Origin: Nostoc punctiforme NIES-2108
GTDB taxonomy: Bacteria > Cyanobacteriota > Cyanobacteriia > Cyanobacteriales > Nostocaceae
NCBI GenBank assembly: GCA_003326195.1
Contig: LXQE01000029.1
Span: forward strand, 398,639-462,638
Reading direction: 5' to 3'
DNA length: 64,000 nucleotides
Shown here: piece by piece, positions 47,317-56,452 of the stretch
Layout: each line of letters opens with the position of its first letter
Numbering within the stretch: the stretch's first letter is position 1
The notes under the pieces: generated by a model
What the model saw: the letters and a program-made list of their open reading frames with translations, nothing else
Told to the model about the DNA's origin: nothing
Databases searched by the model: none
Position numbers and translations under genes: made by a program

Positions 47317-47529
47317 ATGTCTGAACTTCCTTCAGAGTGGAACAATGAGGCTTATGTATCTCTACATCTGGTTCAAGAAATGCTGCGTATCGCTGGTTTA
47401 CCAGCTCGTAGCGGTTATTTTCATTGGACACCAGAGTTCAAGATAAGAGTTCCAAGGCTTACCAAAAATAATCTTGTAACGGAAACTGACAAGGAAGTTG
47501 ATTTTCTTGCAGAAGAAGCTAGGTGCTAA
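47317..47529 (+). CDS. Small uncharacterised protein
   Basis: A 70-residue frame: MSELPSEWNNEAYVSLHLVQ, then EMLRIAGLPARSGYFHWTPE, then basic FKIRVPRLTKNNLV and an acidic tail. It has ordinary codon use for the region, but no clear ribosome-binding site and no recognised family. Trp/Tyr content suggests a folded domain. It might be the N-terminal part of a decayed longer gene, since the next frame begins 160 bases later. Confidence 0.5.
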   Translation: MSELPSEWNNEAYVSLHLVQEMLRIAGLPARSGYFHWTPEFKIRVPRLTKNNLVTETDKEVDFLAEEARC

Positions 47530-47690
47530 ACGGTCTTTAAAATGGCTACGAGCATATAATCAGGTGAAAAATTTAAAAGGTGTAAACTTAAAAAGCGATC
47601 GCCTAAAATTAACTTAGTGATAAGCAGCAATATGGAAGAATTGTTAAGCAATGGCGTGAAGAAACTTTTGGGATATCATCTACTAACCAA

Positions 47691-47906
47691 ATGTCGATGC
47701 ACCCTGCATACCAACAAATTATCGGCATGGGAAAACCTGTAATCCCACTTTTACTTAGGGAACTGGAAAAGAAATCTGGACACTGGTTTTGGGCATTAAA
47801 ATCCATCAGCAGAGAAGATCCTGTACCTCAAGAATATAGGGGAAAAGTAAAGGAAATGACTAAAGCTTGGTTGGAGTGGGGTAAGCAAAGAGGCTACAGG
47901 TGGTAA
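47691..47906 (+). CDS. Small uncharacterised protein, possibly truncated
   Basis: A 71-residue frame from ATG at 47691 ending TKAWLEWGKQRGYRW. In the same frame the preceding codons (from about 47613) read YGRIVKQWREETFGISSTNQ and look like protein, but they contain no start codon. The true N-terminus may therefore have been lost or use a non-standard start. The rest is helical with MHPAYQQIIGMGKPVIPLLLR and EKKSGHWFWALKSI. It overlaps the following gene by 7 bases, so the two are translationally coupled. Its family is not recognised. Confidence 0.6.
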   Translation: MSMHPAYQQIIGMGKPVIPLLLRELEKKSGHWFWALKSISREDPVPQEYRGKVKEMTKAWLEWGKQRGYRW

Positions 47907-48370
47907 ATAACGCTTGGGTTAAGTTTGTCAAAGAAAAAATTGAGCGTGATTATCCTAACCTCATCGTCTATGGATACAAACTTACCAGTCCAGATACAAT
48001 TGATTACAACTGTGTTGCTTGGGCAGCAGAGGATGATGAAACATCGTGGTGGCTAGATATTCAACATCAATTTTATTGGCCATTGAGTATTCCCAGAGAA
48101 GAAACTATAGAGGCTTTTCAACAGGCATTTGAAACACTTGGTTATGAAGTTTGTCAAGGTGATGCTTTAGAAGAGGGATTTCAGAGAATAGCGATATATG
48201 CTAATTTTAATAAAGTACCAACTCACGTTGCTAGACAACTACCTACTGGTAAATGGACAAGTAAGCTTGGATCACTTGAAGATATAGAGCATAATAATTT
48301 AAAAGGGCTAACTGGAAATCCTGCTTATGGTGAGGTTGCCTGTATTATGAAAAAATTAATTTTAGTGTAG
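47900..48370 (+). CDS. Uncharacterised protein (DUF7689-like) with possible Cys-His pair
   Basis: A 156-residue protein starting with a GTG inside the previous gene's stop region. Conserved-looking features are DYNCVAWAAEDDE (Cys38), LGYEVC, and THVARQLPTGKWTSKLG with His109. A further acidic-His stretch (EDIEHNNLKG) and a final YGEVACIMKK follow. The Cys followed by a downstream His resembles the order of papain-fold (NlpC-like) enzymes, so it could be a cysteine peptidase or amidase relative. That is an inference from spacing. No signal peptide is present. Confidence 0.65.
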   Translation: MVNNAWVKFVKEKIERDYPNLIVYGYKLTSPDTIDYNCVAWAAEDDETSWWLDIQHQFYWPLSIPREETIEAFQQAFETLGYEVCQGDALEEGFQRIAIYANFNKVPTHVARQLPTGKWTSKLGSLEDIEHNNLKGLTGNPAYGEVACIMKKLILV

Positions 48371-48551
48371 AAAATATTTAGCACAATCTAATTACCAGAC
48401 CAATTAAAAGTCTGAAGCTGATATCCTCCTCTGCGTTACTTTGCGCTTTAATTTGTGTCCCTTTGCGTTAAAAAAATAACTTTTACAATTAAATCCTTAG
48501 ACAATACCAAAACAAGTTATAACTAGAAAAAATGAGATGATTTTATAAATC

Positions 48552-49457
48552 TTGCAAGAAGAACCAATAACGCTACCAAAAGAAATAATTTTTAATCCTT
48601 TTTATACCCAGCAGAACGGAGCAGCATATTTAGGTGATAGCCTTAAACTTATTAAGTTTATTGATGATAATAGTATTAATTTAATTATCACATCACCTCC
48701 ATTCGCACTCACCCGCAAAAAAGAATACGGTAACGAAACTGCTGAAAAATATATTGAGTGGTTCCTACCTTTTGCTTATGAATTTAAAAGAGTCCTGGCA
48801 GATAATGGTTCATTCGTATTAGATTTAGGCGGTGCTTACCTACCTGGTAATCCAGTGCGGAGTATCTACCAATACGAACTTTTAGTTAGATTATGCAAAG
48901 AAGTAGGTTTCTTTCTTGCTCAGGAATTTTACCACTATAATCCTGCTCGACTGCCAACCCCTGCTGAGTGGGTGACAATCAGGCGAATTCGTGTGAAAGA
49001 TTCAGTAAATACAGTTTGGTGGTTGTCTAAAACACCGAATCCTAAAGCAGATAATAGAAAAATTTTAAAGCCCTATAGCCAAAGTATGAAACAATTACTC
49101 AAAAATGGTTATAAAGCAAAAATACGTCCTAGCGGACATGATATTTCTGATAAATTCCAAAAGGATAATCAAGGTGCAATTCCGCCAAATTTGCTAGAAA
49201 TTGCTAATACTGAATCTAATAGTGCTTATTTACGACGCTGCAAAACAGCAGAAATTAGACCCCATCCAGCACGTTTTCCTCAAGGGTTCGCTGAGTTCTT
49301 TATCAAATTCTTAACTGATGAAGGTGATATGGTATTAGATCCATTTGCAGGTTCTAATACAACCGGCTTTGTTGCTGAAACTCTGCAACGCCGATGGATA
49401 TCTTTTGAAATTAATGAAAGTTATGTAATTGGAAGTCGTTATCGATTTAGCCAATAA
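48552..49457 (+). CDS. Orphan DNA methyltransferase (N4/N6 amino type, beta class)
   Basis: A 301-residue site-specific DNA methyltransferase. Catalytic motif IV is TSPPF (48-52), and motif I (VLDPFAGSNTTG) lies near the C-terminus, about 258-270. That order defines the beta class of amino-methyltransferases. SPP[FY] is usual for N4-cytosine enzymes, so m4C is favoured over m6A. No restriction endonuclease gene is adjacent, so it is an orphan. Related cyanobacterial enzymes methylate GGCC or HIP1-type sites; the target here is not predictable. The start is TTG with weak ribosome-binding support. Confidence 0.88.
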   Translation: MQEEPITLPKEIIFNPFYTQQNGAAYLGDSLKLIKFIDDNSINLIITSPPFALTRKKEYGNETAEKYIEWFLPFAYEFKRVLADNGSFVLDLGGAYLPGNPVRSIYQYELLVRLCKEVGFFLAQEFYHYNPARLPTPAEWVTIRRIRVKDSVNTVWWLSKTPNPKADNRKILKPYSQSMKQLLKNGYKAKIRPSGHDISDKFQKDNQGAIPPNLLEIANTESNSAYLRRCKTAEIRPHPARFPQGFAEFFIKFLTDEGDMVLDPFAGSNTTGFVAETLQRRWISFEINESYVIGSRYRFSQ

Positions 49458-49530
49458 CCAAATTAAGTAAAGAGTTAGGAGTGAGAAGTTAAAATTTATA
49501 ACTCATAGCTCTTAACTCATAACTACTCAA

Positions 49531-49725
49531 TTAAATTTCTCCATTCACCTGCATTTGATGAACTTGATCTGCTAGCTCTTGACGACCTCGATCATCTAGT
49601 TTATCAATAGCTAACATCCCCATCAGAATAACTTCTTTCAGGGTCAAACGTGTGGAATGTGCCTGTTTTTGCACAATCTCTTTAATAATGGGACTAACAC
49701 CAATCGCTGTACTAGCTCTAGCCAC
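49531..49725 (-). CDS. Small uncharacterised protein, possible RHH type
   Basis: A 64-residue frame: ARASTAIGVSPIIKEIVQKQ, then a helix (TLKEVILMGMLAIDKLDDRG), then a Gln-rich tail. It resembles a short ribbon-helix-helix or nucleoid-type protein. It has no partner and only modest ribosome-binding evidence, and is comparable in size to the frame at 27199-27381. It is convergent with the methyltransferase gene. Confidence 0.45.
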   Translation of the reverse strand: MARASTAIGVSPIIKEIVQKQAHSTRLTLKEVILMGMLAIDKLDDRGRQELADQVHQMQVNGEI

Positions 49726-50675
49726 AGAAGAAAAGGAAACACTAATGATTCAGCCTAAATCTTAGCACTTTCAATGAGGTTATTCTCTAGAGTTAAAACT
49801 TAATTTAAGTGTGTTTCAACTCATACTTCAATGAGTAAACATAAATTTGAAATTACGTATAGTGAGTTATCAAATTCTCAGTATGGCAAACCTGATACTT
49901 GCTCATTGACGACACGTTATCGTATGATATCAATATTCTCAACAGTTAAAATTTTGCTTATTTTTTACCAAATTTCCACTAAGTTCTCAATCGTCATATT
50001 AAAGATACGAGCTAATTTGGATATAGCAGGAAAGTCAACTGTTGTCGTTTTGTAACGACGCGCATAAGTTGTAACTCTGCTGCAAATTACCCCGCAATGG
50101 TCAGAATATTTATTTTAGTGGCCACACTTTTACTTGTGCTAGTTCTCGAAGCTGTAATTTGAACTAATCACATCTTTAATAACTGGTGCAAATGCACTGC
50201 TTAATTTCAGATGACAAAACGAAAATGTATACGTATTCCCCTAGCGTTCTCGGTCTAGCCAACTCTCACGCGATCGCGACAATTAACTGAAATTTAGAAA
50301 CCTAAAATCTGATGTTTATTTCACATATTAGCAATACCAAAAGCAAAAACCTCTGTCCTGAGATCCTCAAAAATCACTCACTAATCGCCTAGTTTGCAAA
50401 GACTTGCAATATTTGTGACAACTGAGTTATGAAAAGTAGTCGGCTGAAGAAAACAGTGCCCTCAGTAGAAGTATTCACATAAACGAGACTTGTATACCAC
50501 CGGGAAAACCGTACTTTAAAGAGATCGTAAATTGTCAAATATAATCTCATGAACACGCTTTACAGAACTATACAGCGTAAATAAGAATAATAACTTAACC
50601 GAAGTAAAATTTTCCTGAATACAGGCAATTAATGCCGTCATAAGGAAAAGCAGTGAGTAGAGGAGAGAGAAAGCG
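49726..50675. other. Long spacer upstream of the SGNH hydrolase gene
   Basis: 950 bp with no supported intact gene. A possible remnant of a helix-turn-helix gene lies on the minus strand at about 49975-50070; the frame at 49831-50055 on the plus strand has no support. Confidence 0.45.
49975..50070 (-). pseudogene. Possible XRE-type helix-turn-helix fragment
   Basis: The minus-strand frame reads RRYKTTTVDFPAISKLARIF then NMTIENLVEIW and a stop. This matches the C-terminal half of an XRE/Cro helix-turn-helix (the 'P-x-x-x-K-L-A-x-x-[FL]-x-[VI]-[ST]-x-x-x-L' pattern). Upstream the frame has no start codon, and no N-terminal helices are recognisable. It is a fragment at most. Confidence 0.35.
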
Positions 50676-51731
50676 ATGAGGGACCCCTATCTGTTGGCAG
50701 CAGGCTTGTTAACAGGATTAGCAATACCAGCATCGGCTCTTCCACATCTGTCAATTGTCCTGCCAGAAAGTTCTAGATTCCTGTGGGATTTAAAACAAGG
50801 TTCACAGACAATAGTCAGTACAAAAATTATCCCCAGCGTTGATCTCTCCTTACCCGAACTCAGCGGCCAAGCGTTCCAACCCCTAAAAAGTTCGCGGCCA
50901 ATAGTAAGTGAGAAAAACGTCCCTAGCGTACCAGAATTTAGCAGTCAGGCATTACCAGTATCAACAGAGTCATCACTCAACCCCAGCACCCAAGCAACTA
51001 GCCTCTTATTGACATCTGGAAATCAACTTTACTACCAAAGATTGGCAGCTCTGAAAACAGGTCAGATTTATACACGCGTAGATAGTGATAATTTGCAATC
51101 ATTGTGGGAGTCGATCAAGAAACGTCAACTAACTTACGACGACTGGAAAAGTTTACTAGCTTTAGAAGCTAGAGCGATAGCTCAAGGTCAAGGTGCCAAT
51201 CATCTAAGTATTTTAGTTGGTGATTCTTTGAGCATGTGGTTTCCGAGAGAAAAACTGCCTGCTGGTAAATTGTGGCTGAATCAAGGCATATCTGGAGATA
51301 CTTCTACTGGCGTTTTAAAAAGATTGGGGGCATTTTCAGCAACGCGGCCAGATGTTATTTACATCATGGCTGGGATTAACGACCTACGAAAAGGTGCTAG
51401 TGATGAAACAATTTTGCATAATTATCGCCGGATTGTCCGGCGTTTACGCCAGACTCACCCCAAAGCTCAAATCATTGTCCAATCAATTTTGCCTACTCGT
51501 CTACCAAAAATTTCCAATAGCCGTATTCGTCACCTCAACATCCAGCTAACCGTGATTGCCAAACAAGAAGGCGCTAATTATCTCAATATTTATAGCTGGT
51601 TTACCGATATGGAAGGCAATTTGCGCCCAGAATTAACCACAGATGGGTTGCACCTGTCTCAAGAAGGATATGATGTGTGGCGAACAGCACTACAGCAGAT
51701 AGAATACAAACTCACTCAGCGTGAGAATTGA
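50676..51731 (+). CDS. SGNH/GDSL-family hydrolase with N-terminal membrane or signal segment
   Basis: This 351-residue protein starts with a short hydrophobic segment (DPYLLAAGLLTGLAIPASAL), probably a signal peptide or anchor. A low-complexity linker (about 30-115) follows, then an SGNH hydrolase domain (about 175-345). Block I is VGDSLSMWFP (catalytic Ser184), block II has GISGDTSTG, block III MAGINDLRKG (Asn), and block V DGLHLSQEGY (Asp/His, about 331-334). All four blocks are present. Such esterases/acyltransferases act on lipids or polysaccharide acetyl groups; the substrate is unknown. The ATG at 50676 follows a GAGAGAGA-rich stretch. Confidence 0.9.
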   Translation: MRDPYLLAAGLLTGLAIPASALPHLSIVLPESSRFLWDLKQGSQTIVSTKIIPSVDLSLPELSGQAFQPLKSSRPIVSEKNVPSVPEFSSQALPVSTESSLNPSTQATSLLLTSGNQLYYQRLAALKTGQIYTRVDSDNLQSLWESIKKRQLTYDDWKSLLALEARAIAQGQGANHLSILVGDSLSMWFPREKLPAGKLWLNQGISGDTSTGVLKRLGAFSATRPDVIYIMAGINDLRKGASDETILHNYRRIVRRLRQTHPKAQIIVQSILPTRLPKISNSRIRHLNIQLTVIAKQEGANYLNIYSWFTDMEGNLRPELTTDGLHLSQEGYDVWRTALQQIEYKLTQREN

Positions 51732-51754
51732 GCGATCGCTTTGCCGACACTTGG

Positions 51755-51784
51755 AGCGATATCTACGACGGGCTGCGCCTACGC
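51755..51784. repeat. Short interspersed repeat, inverted copy
   Basis: ATCTACGACGGGCTGCGCCTACGC is the inverted, slightly diverged form of the repeats at 8357-8388 and 10099-10130. It lies just upstream of the DUF4864 gene start, which makes the apparent longer frame from 51741 unlikely. Confidence 0.6.
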
Positions 51785-51797
51785 AATTTTTAAATTT

Positions 51798-52154
51798 ATG
51801 GAAGTTACTGATACTGACGCCATCAACATACGTTCTGTAATTGAATACCAATTGGCAGCCTTTAAAAAAGATGATGCCCAAGGGGCTTTTGCCTTTGCTA
51901 GTCCGGCGATTCAGGCGCAATTAGGAACGCCAGAAAATTTTATGCAGATGGTAAAGACAAGCTACCCAGCAGTATACCGTCCTCGTTCTGTCTTTTTTGA
52001 GAAGATAACAACCATCCAGGAAAACATAACTCAACCAGTGCTGCTACTTGCTCCTGATGGAGTTCCCTTGAGGGCTTTATATTTTATGGAAAAACAGCCC
52101 AATAATATCTGGAGGATTAACGGTTGCTTTCTAGTTTCTCTAGAAGGTAAATAA
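51798..52154 (+). CDS. DUF4864-domain protein
   Basis: A 118-residue protein from ATG at 51798 (MEVTDTDAINIRSVIEYQLA). The domain is visible as AFKKDDAQGAFAFASPAIQA, LGTPENFMQMVKTSYPAVYR, PRSVFFEK, and a C-terminal NIWRINGCFLVSLEGK. It has the fold of SnoaL/NTF2-like small proteins and occurs widely in bacteria. A catalytic role is unknown. The preceding repeat (51755-51784) and HIP1 site argue against the earlier start at 51741. It is convergent with larE. Confidence 0.85.
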   Translation: MEVTDTDAINIRSVIEYQLAAFKKDDAQGAFAFASPAIQAQLGTPENFMQMVKTSYPAVYRPRSVFFEKITTIQENITQPVLLLAPDGVPLRALYFMEKQPNNIWRINGCFLVSLEGK

Positions 52155-52179
52155 ACTTTATATTTATATAACTAAAATC

Positions 52180-53010
52180 CTATACTTTAACGCCCAAGGC
52201 TTCCCTGTTTAAAACCTGATTTAACTTACCGCTACGATAACCTTCTAAATCTAAGGTTACGTAGATAAATCCAAAATCTTGAAATGCCGAAACTAATGTT
52301 TGTAAATCGTTAGCTAAGACAAACTCTTTGATTTGTTCTGGTGGTAATTCAATACGTGCTGTATCCCCTTCCGATCGCACGCGTAAATTCTGCCAACCTA
52401 GCTTTCGCAGATAAATTTCTCCTCTGCCGACTCGTTGCAACTTAGTGACAGTAATCTCTTCACCGTAAGGAAACCGGGAACTGAGGCAAGGTTGAGCAGG
52501 TTTATCCCACCAAGGTAAACCGAGTTGTTGCGAAAGTTGGCGAACTTCAACTTTAGTGACACCCACTTCTGCTAAAGGCGATCGCGCCCCTCTTTCCTTA
52601 GCCGCTTGAATTCCTGGGCGATAATCATGCAAATCATCAGCATTCACCCCATCCACCACGTAAGGATAACCGAGTTCTAAAGCTAAAGGTTTGAGAGTGT
52701 CGTGCAACTCACTTTTGCAAAAATAACAGCGATTAACAGGGTTAGAGGTGTAATTGGGATTTTCCATCTCGTGAGTCTGGACGATTTTATGAGGAATCCC
52801 AATGGTTGCAGCTTGAATTTTCGCGTCTTCCAATTCTTCTGGTAATAGCGAAGGAGAAACAGCCGTGACAGCTAAAGCGCGATCGCCCAACACATCATAA
52901 GCAATTTTGGCAACCAAAGTGCTATCAACGCCACCAGAGTAGGCAATCAACGCTTGCTCCATTTCTCTAAATAAGGCTCTTAATTGCTCAAATTTTTCTG
53001 TCAGCATCAT
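52180..53010 (-). CDS. larE: LarE-type ATP-dependent sacrificial sulfur transferase
   Basis: A 276-residue PP-loop ATPase. Start at 53010 ([16 protein letters not shown]) is preferred over the longer frame from 53043. The PP-loop SGGVDS is at the N-terminus ([17 protein letters not shown]). LarE adenylates and donates sulfur to make the nickel-pincer nucleotide cofactor of lactate racemase. Three cysteines are visible: NRCYFCKSE and [14 protein letters not shown]. They could fit an iron-sulfur-cluster LarE or a sacrificial Cys. No larA, larB or larC is in the window. It could serve another NPN enzyme. Confidence 0.9.
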   Translation of the reverse strand: MMLTEKFEQLRALFREMEQALIAYSGGVDSTLVAKIAYDVLGDRALAVTAVSPSLLPEELEDAKIQAATIGIPHKIVQTHEMENPNYTSNPVNRCYFCKSELHDTLKPLALELGYPYVVDGVNADDLHDYRPGIQAAKERGARSPLAEVGVTKVEVRQLSQQLGLPWWDKPAQPCLSSRFPYGEEITVTKLQRVGRGEIYLRKLGWQNLRVRSEGDTARIELPPEQIKEFVLANDLQTLVSAFQDFGFIYVTLDLEGYRSGKLNQVLNREALGVKV

Positions 53011-53073
53011 TTCCCAATCCTGCCAAAACCCTATAGCACCCAATCATTTATATTGTAGTCATTACTTATGGAG

Positions 53074-53164
53074 CATTGGGCATTGGGCATTGGGCATTGG
53101 GCATTGGGCATTGGGCATTGGGCATTGGGCATTGGGCATTGGGCATTGGGCATTGAACATTGGG
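53074..53164. repeat. Heptamer tandem repeat (CATTGGG)n
   Basis: Eleven perfect contiguous CATTGGG units (53074-53150), then variants CATTGAA and CATTGGG up to 53164. It is the longest heptamer array in the window, of the STRR type of heterocystous cyanobacteria. It sits between larE and the hybrid-kinase gene. Confidence 0.95.
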
Positions 53165-53238
53165 AATGGGTTATTTTTTATTCTCTTCGCCTCCCCTGCC
53201 TCCCCTGCTTTCTCGTCTCCCCCTGCCTCTCTGCCTCT

Positions 53239-55083
53239 CTATATTGGCGGTTTACTGTACTTGGCCACCAGACTGGCTAAAAGTGGTAAATCAATCGGTT
53301 TAGAAATATAGTCATTTACTCCAGCATTTAGACAGGTTTCGCGATCGCCTTTCATCGCCATTGCTGTTTGAACAATTACCGGAATCTTCCGATATTGCTG
53401 ATTTTCTCGCAGTTGTTGCACCAAGTTAAGACCATTTCCATCTGTCAAACAAACATCCATTAAAATTACTGCTGGATCTAACTGTGTTAGAGCTTCCCAC
53501 ATCTCGGCAGCATTCTTAACCCAAGTCACTTGATATCCCAAATTACGTAGATAAATTTGCATCAAATTGGCATTGGGTAAATCATTTTCTACCAGCAAAA
53601 CTTCTAGAGAATAACTAGGGGTCAAAGGCAGAGGAAATGAGGAAAATTCTGCTTCCCCTGCTACCTCATCTTCCTCTCCACCCTCATCTTCTCCTACTCC
53701 CAGTTCTTGCTTAAGAGGAAGTACAAGAGTAAAACGGGAGCCACAATCTATTTCCGATTCTACTTTCACCGAACCACCGTGAATTTGGGCGAGTTTTTGA
53801 GTCACTGCTAAACCCAAACCAGTACCTTCAATACCATCTGCTACGGCCTTGGCAATTTGGAAATATGGCTGAAACAGTTGAACTTGGTCTTCTTGGGAAA
53901 TGCCAGTGCCAGTATCCCAAACTGTAAAATGCACAAATACACCTTTGGAAGCAATCTGTAAGCCAACACTTCCTTTGCTGGTAAACTTTAGGGCGTTGAA
54001 GAGTAAATTCAACAACATTTGCTTGAGTCGTAAGGGGTCGGCTACTAGAGTTGTAATATCAGGTTCAAGCTCTAGGCACAGTCTCAAACCCTTATTAGCG
54101 GCTTTCTCTTTCACCAATGCTAAAACATTGCTACATAGCAGTGGCACATCTACTGTTTCCCACTGTACTTCTAGCTGATTTGCTTCAATTTTAGAGAGAT
54201 CCAAAATATCATTAATCAGAGCTAGTAAGTGTTTACCGCTAGACTGAATAATATTTAAATACTCTTGCTGACGTTCTTTACTTGGTTCGTACCCTGGAGC
54301 TAAAAGCAGATGGGTAAACCCAATAATGGAACTAAGCGGTGTGCGAATTTCGTGGCTGGTGTTTGCCAGAAACTGATTTTTCAGTTGATTAGTGCGCTCC
54401 AATTCTTGATTAGAGTTACTTAACTGTTGACATCGTTGCGGCCAAGACAGGATGTGTCTAAGTTGTATTAAGGCTGTAGTACAGCATTTGGCAGACCTTG
54501 CCATCAATTGCGATCTGAGTTGAACTTGTGATTCTACAAGCGACTCACAATGAGAGCTTAGGGGCGCTGTAGCGATAATTAGCCAGCCCATAACACTGCC
54601 AGAATCATCAGCTAACCGCCAAGCGCTCGGTAGTTGTTGATTCTCAAGCTGTTGCAAATCTTCAAGTTTTATGACTTCTTGCAATCTCAACAGCAGCTTG
54701 TTTTCTGCTGTCAGCACTTCTAGAAACAAAGGTGGTGAATTTGGGGATGGAGAATGAGAAACATAGCAAACTGTGGCAACAGCTTCTTGTGGTTGACACA
54801 TAGCGATGCCTACGGCACATTCTGTAAGTGCCAGATTACTGCTATGAACAGCGCTGTTAATCTCGTTAACTACGATTTGGAAAATTTCCGCTTGTGCGGT
54901 TTCTGGCTGTGGGACAGTGTTACAAGCAGAAAGCAAGCAATCATTAAGGCGACTTTGCAACCGGTTTAAGCTGCTCTCCAGCCACAGCTGCGCGCGAAGT
55001 TGCTCAATTGTTATCAAAAGTTTTGGCGTTGCATCTATCAGTGAGTTCTGGTTTGGTAAGCTTGAATACTGCTGCATGGTCAA
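53239..55083 (-). CDS. Hybrid histidine kinase with C-terminal receiver
   Basis: A 614-residue protein. The N-terminal 210 residues form an unassigned sensory region, perhaps GAF-like, with three Cys near 53-106. Then HisKA (H-box [10 protein letters not shown], His244), HATPase_c (about 350-470: N-box [10 protein letters not shown]1 DTGTGIS, G2 GTGLGLA), an acidic linker, and a receiver domain (about 490-610) with phospho-acceptor Asp in [11 protein letters not shown] and Lys in ISKPIDLP. It differs from the three kinases of the GVAHEINNP group by its EIRTP H-box. It is encoded alone. Signal unknown. Confidence 0.93.
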   Translation of the reverse strand: MTMQQYSSLPNQNSLIDATPKLLITIEQLRAQLWLESSLNRLQSRLNDCLLSACNTVPQPETAQAEIFQIVVNEINSAVHSSNLALTECAVGIAMCQPQEAVATVCYVSHSPSPNSPPLFLEVLTAENKLLLRLQEVIKLEDLQQLENQQLPSAWRLADDSGSVMGWLIIATAPLSSHCESLVESQVQLRSQLMARSAKCCTTALIQLRHILSWPQRCQQLSNSNQELERTNQLKNQFLANTSHEIRTPLSSIIGFTHLLLAPGYEPSKERQQEYLNIIQSSGKHLLALINDILDLSKIEANQLEVQWETVDVPLLCSNVLALVKEKAANKGLRLCLELEPDITTLVADPLRLKQMLLNLLFNALKFTSKGSVGLQIASKGVFVHFTVWDTGTGISQEDQVQLFQPYFQIAKAVADGIEGTGLGLAVTQKLAQIHGGSVKVESEIDCGSRFTLVLPLKQELGVGEDEGGEEDEVAGEAEFSSFPLPLTPSYSLEVLLVENDLPNANLMQIYLRNLGYQVTWVKNAAEMWEALTQLDPAVILMDVCLTDGNGLNLVQQLRENQQYRKIPVIVQTAMAMKGDRETCLNAGVNDYISKPIDLPLLASLVAKYSKPPI

Positions 55084-55284
55084 CTAGACCGCTGAACAAG
55101 TTTAGCTTCGCATAAAAATCCCAACAGGATTTTATGTATATTAGCGGACAATTCTTTTTTATTTATAAACTACAACTTATGTTGTTATAAACCATAACTT
55201 ATGATGTCGAGTTTAGCCGCTAGTCCAAAAAAAAATTATTGTATGAACCACTAACCTAAAATTTTTAAACGCAACTGAAGACTT

Positions 55285-56151
55285 ATGGATACACAATTCG
55301 CCCAACTAATCGTTAATGGGATTGCGGTGGGGAGCATTATTGCTTTAGCCGCAGTCGGACTGACTCTTACTTATGGCATTTTACGGCTATCGAACTTTGC
55401 TCATGGTGACTTTCTCACTTTAGGAGCATATCTGACTTGGCTGATAAACACCATTGGAGTCAATATTTGGCTGTCGATGATCCTAGCGGCGGCGGGAACA
55501 GTAGCAGCAATGCTGTTATCGGAAAAGTTACTGTGGTCAAAGATGCGCTCTATTCGTGCTACTTCGACTACGCTAATTATTATTTCTATTGGACTTGCCT
55601 TATTTCTTCGCAATGGAATTATCTTTATCTGGGGTGGTAAGAACCAAAATTATAATTTACCTGTTACTCAGGCTTTAGATATTTTGGGTTTAAAGATACC
55701 GCAAAATCAATTATTGGTATTAGGATTGGCGGTGCTAGCAATTTTGGCGCTGCATTACCTGCTGCAAAATACCAAAATTGGTAAGGCGATGCGAGCAGTT
55801 GCCGACGATCTGGACTTAGCCAGAGTTTCAGGTATCAATGTCGATCGAGTAATTTTCTGGACTTGGGTAATTGCTGGCACTCTTACGTCATTGGGCGGGA
55901 GTATGTATGGATTAATTACAGCCGTGCGCCCGAATATGGGATGGTTCTTAATATTACCATTATTTGCCTCAGTAATACTTGGTGGAATTGGCAATCCCTA
56001 CGGTGCGATCGCAGCAGCTTTTATCATTGGCATCGTCCAGGAAATCAGCACTCCTTGGCTGGGTTCACAATACAAACAAGGTGTAGCACTGTTAATCATG
56101 ATTTTGGTGCTGCTCATTCGTCCCAAAGGTTTATTCAAAGGAACGATTTGA
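55285..56151 (+). CDS. natD: Branched/neutral amino acid ABC transporter permease (LivH/NatD-type)
   Basis: A 288-residue inner-membrane permease of the LivH family with eight or more hydrophobic helices. Family signatures are LTLTYGILRLSNFAHGDFLT near the N-terminus, KIGKAMRAVADDLDLARVSG in the cytoplasmic loop, and GGIGNPYGAIAAAFIIGIVQ near the end. The closest functional name is NatD of the Anabaena neutral amino acid N-I transporter. No ABC ATPase, LivM-type permease or binding-protein gene adjoins it, so the complex is encoded in pieces elsewhere, as is typical of nat genes. Confidence 0.88.
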   Translation: MDTQFAQLIVNGIAVGSIIALAAVGLTLTYGILRLSNFAHGDFLTLGAYLTWLINTIGVNIWLSMILAAAGTVAAMLLSEKLLWSKMRSIRATSTTLIIISIGLALFLRNGIIFIWGGKNQNYNLPVTQALDILGLKIPQNQLLVLGLAVLAILALHYLLQNTKIGKAMRAVADDLDLARVSGINVDRVIFWTWVIAGTLTSLGGSMYGLITAVRPNMGWFLILPLFASVILGGIGNPYGAIAAAFIIGIVQEISTPWLGSQYKQGVALLIMILVLLIRPKGLFKGTI

Positions 56152-56172
56152 GCAGCACCTATCCACTTCTAA

Positions 56173-56310
56173 CTACTCAATAATGTGGAAATACCAGGCT
56201 GCTACCAGGAAATTGATAGCTAACAAGAACAGTGCCCAGCCTGTGCGATAGGCGTAGGGAGGTTTAGCTCCACTGTCGGCAACTGGTAAATCTTTGCTTT
56301 TAGAAGTCAT
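56173..56310 (-). CDS. psaX: PsaX, small photosystem I subunit
   Basis: A 45-residue protein too short for the usual ORF threshold. The polar N-terminus is MTSKSKDLPVADSGAKPPYA. One transmembrane helix follows: YRTGWALFLLAINFLVAAWY, then FHIIE. The pattern [YF]RTxWAxxLLAINFLVAAxYF matches PsaX of thermophilic cyanobacteria. An AAGGAGA ribosome-binding site precedes the ATG. PsaX binds a chlorophyll at the periphery of the photosystem I trimer. It lies between natD and lipA, far from psaAB, and converges with natD. Confidence 0.9.
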   Translation of the reverse strand: MTSKSKDLPVADSGAKPPYAYRTGWALFLLAINFLVAAWYFHIIE

Positions 56311-56400
56311 AATGCGATTCTCCTTATGTCAGGACTTTTTAAGAAATACCAAACTGGCGTACCAAATACTCAAATTCTTTAAGAATATTTGTGTGAACTT

Positions 56401-56433
56401 GGGGACTGGGGATTGGGGATTGGGGATTGGGGA
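56401..56433. repeat. Heptamer tandem repeat (GGGGATT)
   Basis: GGGGACT followed by three GGGGATT units and GGGGAGA, just downstream of the lipA stop. The same motif class as the other heptamer arrays. Confidence 0.8.
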
Positions 56434-56452
56434 GATATTCTCCCTTGTCTCC

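Noticed and set aside
49831..50055. 74-residue plus-strand frame in the spacer before the SGNH gene
   Set aside because: No family or ribosome-binding evidence, and it overlaps a more plausible decayed helix-turn-helix fragment on the other strand.
51741..51797. N-terminal extension of the DUF4864 protein
   Set aside because: It would translate the short interspersed repeat at 51755-51784; the ATG at 51798 fits the family.
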